From contig JAKCCC010000181.1 in the NCBI GenBank assembly GCA_021838985.1, positions 1 through 5,250 on the forward strand: 5,250 bases of DNA. The letters are read 5' to 3'. The position numbers were made by a program, and so were the translations under genes. Positions within the stretch are counted from its first letter, which is position 1, and each line of letters begins with the position of its first letter. Origin of the DNA: Planctomycetota bacterium (GTDB lineage Bacteria; Planctomycetota; Phycisphaerae; WQYP01). This document shows positions 1 through 5,250 of the stretch, piece after piece. The notes below the pieces were generated by a model. That model ran no database searches. It saw only the letters and a list, made by a program, of their open reading frames with translations, and was not told the origin of the DNA.

Positions 1-1938
1 GACCTGTTCGCATAATAGCTGCGTGCCGAACGCCCGCACCCCCAGAATATGCGTGACGGTATTCGCGTCCCAGCCCTCGGTAAGCATGGAGACGGAAACG
101 ACGCAGCGGATATTTTCGCCGAGCTTACCTGGCTTACCGACGGTATTGAGCACTTCGCGGAGCAAATCTTCATCGGTCAGATTGGCCGCGTCGCGGTCGG
201 GAAAGCGGGCGCGGTAGTCGGCCTTGAATTCCTCAATTTCGCGGGCGGCGATTTTCTTGAAGTCTTCGCTCAAGCCCTCGCCTGATTCCAGTTGCTGCGA
301 ATCGACCAGGATGGTGTTGGGTCGGTTGGTAAAGCGGCCATCCTGCACGTTGCTCAATAGCTCAAGCCTGCCCGGCACCGCCGCCGTCGTGCCGTCCGGC
401 AGCCGCTTTTCCCAGCCTGCAATGAAATCAAAGACCAGCTTGGAAACGTTGGTATTGTTACAGACGACGATAAACACCGGCGGGGTGGCCGCGCCGGCCG
501 CGTTTTCCGCCACCCGCCGCCAATGTTCGAACGATTTTTTGTAATGGCCGTAGAGACTCCGCAACGCTCCTTCCAGCTCGCCAGGGGGCTTTGGCTCGCC
601 GGCGACAGCTTCGGCACCGCGGCCTTTCTTCGGCAGGCGGTCCCGGATGCGCAGCCAGAGGTCGCGATAAGTCGGCTGGTCGCCGGCGCCGGAATCATCG
701 GAAACGGGCACGCGTGGCACCTTGACGATGCCGCTTTCAATCGCGTCAATCAGCGAAAAGTCCGACACGACCCATTTGAACAGTGTCCCCTCGGAATAGC
801 CCGAGCCGCGGAGGAAAAACGGCGTGGCGGAAAGATCGTAAATGGCCCGGATGCCGGTTTTGCGGGCCAGGGCCTCGAGTCCGCCAATCCAAACGCGGGC
901 GGCTTGGTTGTTTTGCTCGGCCTCACGGCGGTCTTCGCCGGTGAGTTTTTCGGTGTTTTCCGCCGTGTCGGCGTCCACTTTGCGCCGGTAGCAGTGATGG
1001 GCTTCGTCGTTGAGTACCACGATATTCTTTTTTGCGCCAAAGTCCCGCGTGACGCGGCGAATCATTTCGCCTTCGGATTCGGTGAATGCCGAAGGCTGGT
1101 CCCGGTTCGGGGCGAGAATAGCCTTGGCCAGCCTGGCGGCGGCGAACTTCTCGCGGCGTTTGAAGGCGTGGAAATTGGTGATAACAACGCGGGCCTTGGC
1201 CATTTCTGACAAGAGATCATCCGGAACGATTTCCATCGCGCGGTAGTAGTTGTCCGGATCGCTCGGTAGCAACACGCGCAGGCGGTCGCGAATGGTGATG
1301 CCCGGCGTGACGATGAGGAAGGCGTCGGAAAAACGACTGTCCCGCGGATTAGCCAGCTTGTTGAGCGTGTGCCAAGCGATGACCATGGCCATCACGACAG
1401 TCTTGCCCGCGCCGGTGGCGAGTTTGCAGGCCAGGCGGTACAGGCCCGGATTGGCTTCCTCGCTGAAACGGCGGATTTCGTTTTCAATCCACGTATCGCC
1501 GTATTTTCGGGCGACCTCGGTGAGGTAGATCAGGGTTTCCAGGGCCTCGATCTGGCAGAAGAACAGCCGGCGGCGGCGATCCGGCGAGCGCCAATATTTA
1601 AGCAGCCGGGCCGTGGTGCGGCTGACATCGTCGGTATATCGTCCGCTGCGCCAGGCCTGCACACGCTGGCGGATGCGATTGACATCCTTACTTTCTTCGA
1701 CGCGGTCGGAGCGCCAGTCCTCGAAAGTTCGCTGGGTTTTTCCTCCGGTTTTGCGCGGCCGGGCGATCGGGACAAAGTAGGAGCTTGGCCGCCGGAAAGG
1801 CGCAATTTCGTTGGTGATTCCGGTTTCGTCGAACTTAAAATGGCGGGCCGGCTCGTCAAAGGGCGAGTTAATCACCGGGTTTTCTATTGTTACCTGGGCC
1901 ACAAACGGTCTCCGACCCGGGGCCTTGCCAGCGGACAT
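1..1938 (-). CDS. Type III restriction endonuclease subunit R-like protein, BPTD_3080 family (partial, C-terminus off the left edge)
   Basis: Probable ATP-dependent DNA translocase/helicase and nuclease subunit of a restriction or phage-defence system, acting on foreign DNA in the cytoplasm. From the ATG at 1938 the frame is open for 646 codons to the window edge. It opens with the ENPVINSPF...PARHFKFDE segment I associate with BPTD_3080-family proteins. Visible motifs are Walker A ATGAGKT (residues 174-180), DEAH (311-314), SAT in DLSATPFF (370-372), and a motif V-like TEGWDANTVTHILGVRAFG (620-638). The frame is cut at LLCEQV, just before the expected VGRALRR-type motif VI. Family members are around 1000 residues as I recall, so the end of the helicase and the nuclease domain are missing here. 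The ATG is chosen because it is the first start ahead of the conserved N-terminus; a modest AAGG lies 4 nt upstream. No methyltransferase precedes it on this strand; any partner must lie downstream, beyond the left edge. The helicase family is secure, the exact subfamily is from memory. Confidence 0.92.
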   Translation of the reverse strand, partial: MSAGKAPGRRPFVAQVTIENPVINSPFDEPARHFKFDETGITNEIAPFRRPSSYFVPIARPRKTGGKTQRTFEDWRSDRVEESKDVNRIRQRVQAWRSGRYTDDVSRTTARLLKYWRSPDRRRRLFFCQIEALETLIYLTEVARKYGDTWIENEIRRFSEEANPGLYRLACKLATGAGKTVVMAMVIAWHTLNKLANPRDSRFSDAFLIVTPGITIRDRLRVLLPSDPDNYYRAMEIVPDDLLSEMAKARVVITNFHAFKRREKFAAARLAKAILAPNRDQPSAFTESEGEMIRRVTRDFGAKKNIVVLNDEAHHCYRRKVDADTAENTEKLTGEDRREAEQNNQAARVWIGGLEALARKTGIRAIYDLSATPFFLRGSGYSEGTLFKWVVSDFSLIDAIESGIVKVPRVPVSDDSGAGDQPTYRDLWLRIRDRLPKKGRGAEAVAGEPKPPGELEGALRSLYGHYKKSFEHWRRVAENAAGAATPPVFIVVCNNTNVSKLVFDFIAGWEKRLPDGTTAAVPGRLELLSNVQDGRFTNRPNTILVDSQQLESGEGLSEDFKKIAAREIEEFKADYRARFPDRDAANLTDEDLLREVLNTVGKPGKLGENIRCVVSVSMLTEGWDANTVTHILGVRAFGTQLLCEQV

Positions 1939-2139
1939 GCCGCCTTCGGGAGCTGTTTCTATTGGGTAGATTACCGTGAGAGGCGGGCGATGGCCAGTGG
2001 GCGAGCGTCAGCGCCGCACTGGGGTGGGGCGGCCCGGCGCGTCGGTGGAAAACGCGCAATCCGAGGAGGTAGAAGAAAAGTCTGACCGCGGCGGGCGGGC
2101 GAAAGTCAAACGTAAGAAGCTGCCGGGGTATGAACCGAC

Positions 2140-3552
2140 TCAGGAGAAGTGAAAGCTGTCGCGGAGGCCCTGGTCCCAGTCGTCCCAAAGATAGGCGTCG
2201 GCTTTATCGTCGGCGATGACGCGCAGGGCGTAGCGAACCTGTTCTTCGTAGAATTCGCAAAAGGCGCCGGGGCGGTTCATGGCGCCATTCATTTCGTGCG
2301 CCTCCGCGGGGCACGGGGCTCCGCAGAAGTGGCGGATGGCGCAGCGGCGGCATGGATCCAGGTCCTCCACGCGGCGGGTGGTGACCTGCTTAAACGGTTC
2401 GCTTTCCAGGACGCGGTCAATCCGGTCGGTGAAAATGTTGCCGCCACGGAAACGCGGCAGGCCGATAAATTCACTGCACGGAAACAGATCGCCGTTGGCG
2501 GCCAGGGCGAAGAAGCAGCGGCCACCGCCGCAGGGGGAAATGTCGCACATCATCCGCCGCGCGGTGGGGGCCAGAATGGCCAAGAGGATATTGGCAAAAT
2601 TGGCCACCGGCAGTTTGCGGCCGGACTGGCGGTATAACTCGTAGGTACGGTCAAGTGCGGCTAAAAAATAGCGGGCGGCGTGGTGATCGGCGGGCCGGAC
2701 ACCGCGGGCGGAGGGCAGGGTGCAGCGCAAAATATTCAGCAGGCACGTGGGCACGCGGTGTTGGTGAAAAAACTCCACCAGGCGGGTCAGGTGCCGCAGA
2801 TTTTCGCTGCTGATGGTGCAGATCACGCTCCAGCCGGGGTAGCCTTTAAGGCGTTCCATGGCCTGCAGCACCGGTTGGTATACCCCACGGTTCCCCCAGG
2901 TTTTGCGGGTGCGGTCGGCGATGGCCGCCGTGGGCGCATCGAGCGAAAGGCCGATGCTGGCGCCGTGGCGGGTTAGAAATTCGACGGCGGCATCGTCCAG
3001 CAGCGTGCCGTTGGTCTGCACGCCAAAACGGAAATCGTCGGCGAAAGCGTCGATAGCGGCAAACATGGCCGGGGCGTTTAACAGCGGCTCGGCGCCATGG
3101 AAGACGATCTGGGGTTTGGTCGGCTTCGGCACGGTGCGCGCGAAATAGGACTTGAGGATTTTTAAGGCCCGAAAGATATCCGCACGCGACATATGCCGAC
3201 CGTCATGGCGCATCGCCTGCGGAAGATAGCAGTAGGTGCAGTTAAGATTGCAGCGTTCGGTGGGATTGAAATAAACCGCGGATGGTTTTAGATCGAAGCG
3301 CAGGGTGTGCATTTCCGCGGCGAAGCGCCGGGCCTTGCCGTGCAAAGCGTTAAGGAGCCGGCTGCCGGGGGCCAGCGCGTCGGCTAATTGGTTCCGCGGG
3401 ATGAGCGACCAGAAGGCCGTGTCCGGCTGGAGCAGGGCAACGTAATCACGATGACCGATATCGATGGGCTGCAGCAGCGGGCCATTGCCGGTGTTAATCC
3501 AGCGGCCCCGGGACGGGGCCGCTGGATTAACGACCGCTGGGGGGAGGCTCAC
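2140..3552 (-). CDS. cbpB: Peptide-modifying radical SAM/SPASM enzyme CbpB
   Basis: Radical SAM enzyme of 470 residues, expected to modify the peptide encoded immediately upstream (cbpA). An N-terminal region of about 90 residues containing DYVALLQPDTAFW precedes the core. The SAM-cluster motif CNLNCTYC has cysteines at 101, 105 and 108. HGAEP (152-156) stands for the GGEP motif, followed by QTNGTLL (179-185) and GLSLDAP (201-207). The C-terminal SPASM-like region has nine cysteines (336, 341, 346, 359, 401, 404, 410, 414, 432), including NGDLFPC and CRRCAIRHFCGAPC, fitting auxiliary iron-sulfur clusters. The start is the GTG at 3552: it overlaps the cbpA stop (GTGA), has AAAGG six bases upstream, and no ATG, GTG or TTG follows in frame until residue 70. 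Extending to an ATG at 3741 would run through cbpA and its promoter. Residues 8-20 are encoded entirely by a perfect inverted repeat. Radical SAM/SPASM assignment is very secure; the name CbpB rests on recall plus the adjacent CbpA-like peptide. Confidence 0.93.
   Translation of the reverse strand: MSLPPAVVNPAAPSRGRWINTGNGPLLQPIDIGHRDYVALLQPDTAFWSLIPRNQLADALAPGSRLLNALHGKARRFAAEMHTLRFDLKPSAVYFNPTERCNLNCTYCYLPQAMRHDGRHMSRADIFRALKILKSYFARTVPKPTKPQIVFHGAEPLLNAPAMFAAIDAFADDFRFGVQTNGTLLDDAAVEFLTRHGASIGLSLDAPTAAIADRTRKTWGNRGVYQPVLQAMERLKGYPGWSVICTISSENLRHLTRLVEFFHQHRVPTCLLNILRCTLPSARGVRPADHHAARYFLAALDRTYELYRQSGRKLPVANFANILLAILAPTARRMMCDISPCGGGRCFFALAANGDLFPCSEFIGLPRFRGGNIFTDRIDRVLESEPFKQVTTRRVEDLDPCRRCAIRHFCGAPCPAEAHEMNGAMNRPGAFCEFYEEQVRYALRVIADDKADAYLWDDWDQGLRDSFHFS
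3493..3531. repeat. Perfect 18-bp inverted repeat with 3-nt loop inside the start of cbpB
   Basis: The arm GTTAATCCAGCGGCCCCG at 3493-3510 is followed by a 3-nt spacer (gga) and its exact reverse complement at 3514-3531. The element is 39 bp, exactly 13 cbpB codons (residues 8-20), and is in frame; it reads VNPAAP-S-RGRWIN on the minus strand. In the mRNA the hairpin begins 17 nt after the cbpA stop codon. No U-run follows, so it is not a classical intrinsic terminator. It could stabilise the 3' end of cbpA RNA, attenuate cbpB, or be an inserted mobile palindrome. Confidence 0.93.
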
Positions 3553-3563
3553 AGGCGGCCTTT
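3549..3563 (-). promoter_or_regulatory. cbpA stop / cbpB start overlap with internal ribosome binding site
   Basis: The sequence GTGA holds the cbpB GTG start (3552-3550) and the cbpA TGA stop (3551-3549). AAAGG (3563-3559), inside the last cbpA codons, sits six bases before the GTG. This decides the cbpB start and suggests that ribosomes finishing cbpA re-initiate on cbpB. A non-ATG start and a moderate site should keep enzyme levels below peptide levels. Confidence 0.72.
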
Positions 3564-3668
3564 CTTGTCCATGAGGATGTAGTGGGACAGGCCAGTGCCG
3601 CGGGCCGTGCAGCTTTTGCGGGTAGCAACAATGGTTTTCCGGGGTTTGCCGCGAATCGTGGTTTTCAT
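3549..3668 (-). CDS. cbpA: Modified peptide precursor CbpA (39 residues)
   Basis: Small gene for a 39-residue peptide, the likely substrate of the radical SAM enzyme that follows. The first 18 residues are basic and leader-like (MKTTIRGKPRKTIVATRK: three arginines and four lysines, no hydrophobic signal segment). The C-terminal half holds SCTARGTGLSHYILMD (19-34) and ends in KKGRL. C20 is the only cysteine; H29 and Y30 are adjacent potential modification sites. The SCT...GTGLSHYILMD core matches my memory of the CbpA precursor family found next to CbpB. AAGGAG lies five bases before the ATG, and a near-consensus promoter lies about 45 bp upstream. The stop overlaps the cbpB GTG start by 4 nt, implying translational coupling. 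What the modification is, where the peptide is cleaved and what it does cannot be read from the sequence. Confidence 0.9.
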   Translation of the reverse strand: MKTTIRGKPRKTIVATRKSCTARGTGLSHYILMDKKGRL

Positions 3669-3673
3669 CGGTT

Positions 3674-3679
3674 CTCCTT
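3674..3679 (-). promoter_or_regulatory. Ribosome binding site of cbpA
   Basis: AAGGAG lies five bases upstream of the ATG at 3668. This is near-ideal spacing and is the strongest site on the minus strand here; it supports real translation of the 39-codon gene. Confidence 0.88.
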
Positions 3680-3712
3680 TGCCAAAAAGACGACCGCACC
3701 AAAGTGCAAGGC

Positions 3713-3741
3713 ATTAGAAGACAAGCGAGGGCGGATGTCAA
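3713..3741 (-). promoter_or_regulatory. Sigma-70-type promoter of cbpA-cbpB
   Basis: On the minus strand TTGACA (3741-3736) is separated by exactly 17 bp from TCTAAT (3718-3713), a perfect -35 and a one-mismatch -10. Transcription should start near 3706, giving a leader of about 38 nt that holds only the ribosome binding site. No operator palindrome was recognised around it. Confidence 0.82.
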
Positions 3742-4126
3742 GAGCTTGCCGCGCAGCGTCCATTATAAAGCAAGCGACGGGTGAAGGAGAGAGCAGATGA
3801 AGCTTGACGGCGGTGTGGCCCCGCCGGTATTGTGCCGCGATGCGAATGACGAAGGGAAGATTATCAAACTTGGGTGGAGTCCGAGGGTGGAGTCCGGGGG
3901 TGGACTTCGGGCGGACTGCGCCATGCAGAAGGCGAGCCGGGTAAATGTTCGTAGTTACGCCGCACAGGTGGCGGTGGCCCGGAGCCACGGCACGTGCGGG
4001 GGCGCCGGCCGGCTCCGAGCTGATGGCGCGCTGGTTTCCCGAGGCGCGTCGGAATAAAAAACCCGGTGTTGGCATGGCGCTGCAGCCCGCGCAAGTACGG
4101 ACATGCGCCCAGGCGAACCGGCGACG
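3742..4126. other. Divergent intergenic region without a convincing gene
   Basis: Between the cbpA promoter and the promoter of the ABC ATPase gene no frame has a recognisable product. Short frames on both strands translate to low-complexity Gly/Arg/Pro-rich strings. The stretch holds a threefold 13-bp tandem repeat (3872-3910) and a small inverted repeat, gtggc/gccac, at 3974-3988 (5-bp arms, 5-nt spacer). A plus-strand frame at 3797-4057 (86 residues) has an AAGGAG seven bases before its ATG, but it crosses the tandem repeat and resembles no family I know. Confidence 0.6.
3872..3910. repeat. Three tandem copies of a 13-bp unit
   Basis: Units at 3872-3884 (gggtggagtccga), 3885-3897 (gggtggagtccgg) and 3898-3910 (gggtggacttcgg). 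The first two differ only at the last base; the third has two internal changes relative to the second. The repeat lies in the non-coding stretch, about 130 bp upstream of the cbpA -35. It may be a minisatellite-like remnant or a piece of a dispersed intergenic repeat. Confidence 0.85.
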
Positions 4127-4153
4127 TTGACATTTCGTAGTATCGGTTATAAA
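4127..4153 (+). promoter_or_regulatory. Probable promoter of the ABC ATPase gene
   Basis: A perfect TTGACA (4127-4132) is followed, after a short 15-bp spacer, by TATAAA (4148-4153), about 30 bp before the ATG at 4184. The suboptimal spacing leaves some doubt. The location argues against the longer reading of the gene from an ATG at 4103. Confidence 0.5.
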
Positions 4154-4170
4154 CATACGACTTTTCGGGC

Positions 4171-4176
4171 AGGAGG
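4171..4176 (+). promoter_or_regulatory. Ribosome binding site of the ABC ATPase gene
   Basis: AGGAGG lies seven bases before the ATG at 4184. This consensus site fixes the start there rather than at the in-frame upstream ATG at 4103, which has no comparable site and lies upstream of the likely promoter. Confidence 0.88.
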
Positions 4177-4183
4177 ACTATTG

Positions 4184-5149
4184 ATGGCCAACCCCGCGGA
4201 TATTGTCGTGGACCGGTTAACCAAGGCCTACGGAAAATTCCTCGCGGTGGACCACATCAGCTTCGAAGTTCCCAAAGGGGCGGTAGTCGGATTTTTAGGG
4301 CCTAATGGCGCCGGAAAAACCACGACCATTCGCATGTTAACGTGCTTTCTGCCTCCAACCAGTGGAATGGCCCGGGTGGCCGGTTTAGATGTGTTCCAGC
4401 AATCGCTGGCGGTGCGGCGACAGATCGGCTACCTGGCGGAAAATACGCCGTTGTACCCGGAAATGCGGGTGGAGGAATATTTGATCTTCCGCGGCAAGCT
4501 CCGCGGCATGGAGCGCGCGGTTTTGCGTCGGCGCATCGCGCAAGTGGCGGAAATGTGCTGGCTGTCCGACCGGTTGCGCTGGCTGGTGGGCAACCTGTCG
4601 AAAGGGTATCGCCAACGCCTGGGCATCGCCGATGCGTTGCTGCACAATCCGCCGGTGCTGGTGCTGGATGAACCGACGGTGGGCCTGGACCCCGCGCAGA
4701 TTCGCCAGACGCGCAAATTGATTGCCAATCTGGCGGGACAGCATACGGTGCTGCTGTCCACGCATATTCTTTCAGAGGTGGAGCTGGTCTGTCAGCGCGC
4801 TATTATTATCGGGCGCGGGCGGATCCTGGCCCAAGGTACGCCGGAAGAGCTTAAGCAGCAAGGGGCTGGCCGCGGCGCGGGGCGACTGGTGGTGGAAGTG
4901 CGAGGGCCGGTCGCCCAGGTGCGCAGTGCCCTGGATGCCCTGCCGGGCGTGCAACAGGTGGAAATTCTGGCCGGCGGGGTGGCCGGCACTCTGGCGGTCA
5001 CGGGCACGTTGGATGCGACGCTGAAGGAACAGATTGCCGCCGTCATTCACCAACGCGGTTGGGCGCTGCGGGAGATGCGTTCCGGCGGGGCGACCCTGGA
5101 GGAGTTTTTCGTGCAGATCACGGATCCCGGCGCGGCGGCGGCGGCGTAA
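4184..5149 (+). CDS. ABC-2 type transporter ATP-binding protein, GldA/CcmA-like
   Basis: Cytoplasmic ATPase subunit of an ABC-2 family exporter, 321 residues, powering a separate membrane permease. Walker A is GPNGAGKTT (39-47), the ABC signature LSKGY within NLSKGYRQRLG (137-147), Walker B VLVLDEP (158-164), D-loop GLDP (167-170) and the switch histidine STH (192-194). The Q-loop region reads GYLAEN, with glutamate 86 where glutamine is usual, as in GldA-like proteins. After about residue 230 comes a C-terminal domain of the type common in ABC-2 ATPases (DUF4162-like), ending in TLEEFFVQIT. The last five residues are alanines encoded by five consecutive GCG codons (5132-5146), a possible slippage site. 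No permease is in the window; in GldA-like loci it usually follows, so it should lie to the right. It is divergent from cbpAB with its own promoter, so a role in exporting the modified peptide is only a possibility. The substrate cannot be named. Confidence 0.95.
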   Translation: MANPADIVVDRLTKAYGKFLAVDHISFEVPKGAVVGFLGPNGAGKTTTIRMLTCFLPPTSGMARVAGLDVFQQSLAVRRQIGYLAENTPLYPEMRVEEYLIFRGKLRGMERAVLRRRIAQVAEMCWLSDRLRWLVGNLSKGYRQRLGIADALLHNPPVLVLDEPTVGLDPAQIRQTRKLIANLAGQHTVLLSTHILSEVELVCQRAIIIGRGRILAQGTPEELKQQGAGRGAGRLVVEVRGPVAQVRSALDALPGVQQVEILAGGVAGTLAVTGTLDATLKEQIAAVIHQRGWALREMRSGGATLEEFFVQITDPGAAAAA

Positions 5150-5201
5150 AGACGGTCCGGACAGCCACGGCGCAGCCGGCAAACCGCAGCGAAAAACCAC
5201 G

Positions 5202-5248
5202 CTTACACGGACTTACACGGATTTCCAACCACGAAAGACACGAAAGAC
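5202..5248. repeat. Short direct repeats at the right edge
   Basis: Two adjacent copies of the 10-mer cttacacgga (5202-5211, 5212-5221), then a short spacer and two adjacent copies of the 9-mer acgaaagac (5231-5239, 5240-5248), running into the window end. No reading frame of note covers them. Such strings resemble intergenic repeats I recall from Planctomycetota and Verrucomicrobiota genomes; the array may continue past the edge. Confidence 0.8.
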
Positions 5249-5250
5249 AC

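Noticed and set aside
1..1938. Several plus-strand open frames of 60-240 codons opposite the restriction gene
   Set aside because: They are antisense shadows of a long conserved minus-strand helicase gene with intact motifs.
1868..2188. Minus-strand 106-residue frame spanning the gap and both flanking genes
   Set aside because: It overlaps the ends of cbpB and of the restriction gene out of frame and translates to Arg/Pro-rich low-complexity sequence.
3493..3531. Intrinsic terminator between cbpA and cbpB
   Set aside because: The stem is strong, but neither strand has a U-rich tract after it and the open frame of cbpB runs straight through.
3553..3741. N-terminal extension of cbpB from an ATG at 3741 (63 extra codons)
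   Set aside because: It would overlap cbpA and the cbpA promoter entirely in another frame, its residues look non-native, and the GTG at 3552 has an SD and a 4-nt stop/start overlap.
3762..3767. Perfect TATAAT (minus strand) upstream of the cbpA promoter
   Set aside because: No -35 element lies at 16-18 bp; the nearest TTCACC is only 12 bp away. The TTGACA/TCTAAT pair downstream is far better.
3797..4057. Plus-strand 86-residue frame with AAGGAG upstream of its ATG
   Set aside because: It crosses the 13-bp tandem repeat, its composition is Gly/Arg/Ala-rich without a recognisable domain, and no convincing promoter was found; the ribosome site may be chance.
3665..4156. Minus-strand 163-residue frame across the divergent region
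   Set aside because: It covers the tandem repeat, the cbpA promoter and the cbpA start in another frame, and has no ribosome site or known domain.
4103..4183. N-terminal extension of the ABC ATPase from an ATG at 4103
   Set aside because: The extension contains the likely promoter and has no good ribosome site, whereas AGGAGG precedes the ATG at 4184, where the canonical ABC N-terminus begins.

Overview
This is a GC-rich bacterial chromosomal window with four protein genes: three read leftwards (minus strand) and one rightwards. Shine-Dalgarno sites and sigma-70-like promoters are clear. The GldA-like ABC ATPase with an LSKGY signature, and the short tandem repeats at the right edge (two cttacacgga units, two acgaaagac units), resemble what I recall from Planctomycetota and Verrucomicrobiota intergenic DNA. 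The taxon is an inference and is not proven by the sequence.

Layout: 1-1938 (minus) is the N-terminal 646 codons of a large DEAH-box restriction subunit of the BPTD_3080 / type III Res kind, cut by the left edge just before helicase motif VI. A 201-bp gap follows. 2140-3552 (minus) is a SPASM-type radical SAM enzyme that I recognise as CbpB. Immediately upstream, overlapping it by 4 nt, is a 39-codon gene at 3549-3668 (minus) for a basic one-cysteine peptide that I recognise as the precursor CbpA. This peptide gene is hidden in another frame of a longer open frame and is easy to miss. It has a strong Shine-Dalgarno and a near-consensus promoter (TTGACA, 17 bp, TCTAAT). A perfect 18-bp inverted repeat lies in frame in the first codons of cbpB, directly after the peptide gene.

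From 3742 to 4126 there is no convincing gene, but there is a threefold 13-bp tandem repeat. 4184-5149 (plus) is the ATP-binding subunit of an ABC-2 type exporter with its own promoter and an ideal AGGAGG site; its membrane partner would lie to the right, outside the window.

The functional core is the cbpA-cbpB pair: a small substrate peptide and a radical SAM enzyme expected to modify it. The restriction gene and the ABC ATPase are neighbours without a demonstrated link to it. The divergent ABC gene could be coincidental, and no protease or dedicated exporter for the peptide is visible on the cbpAB strand.
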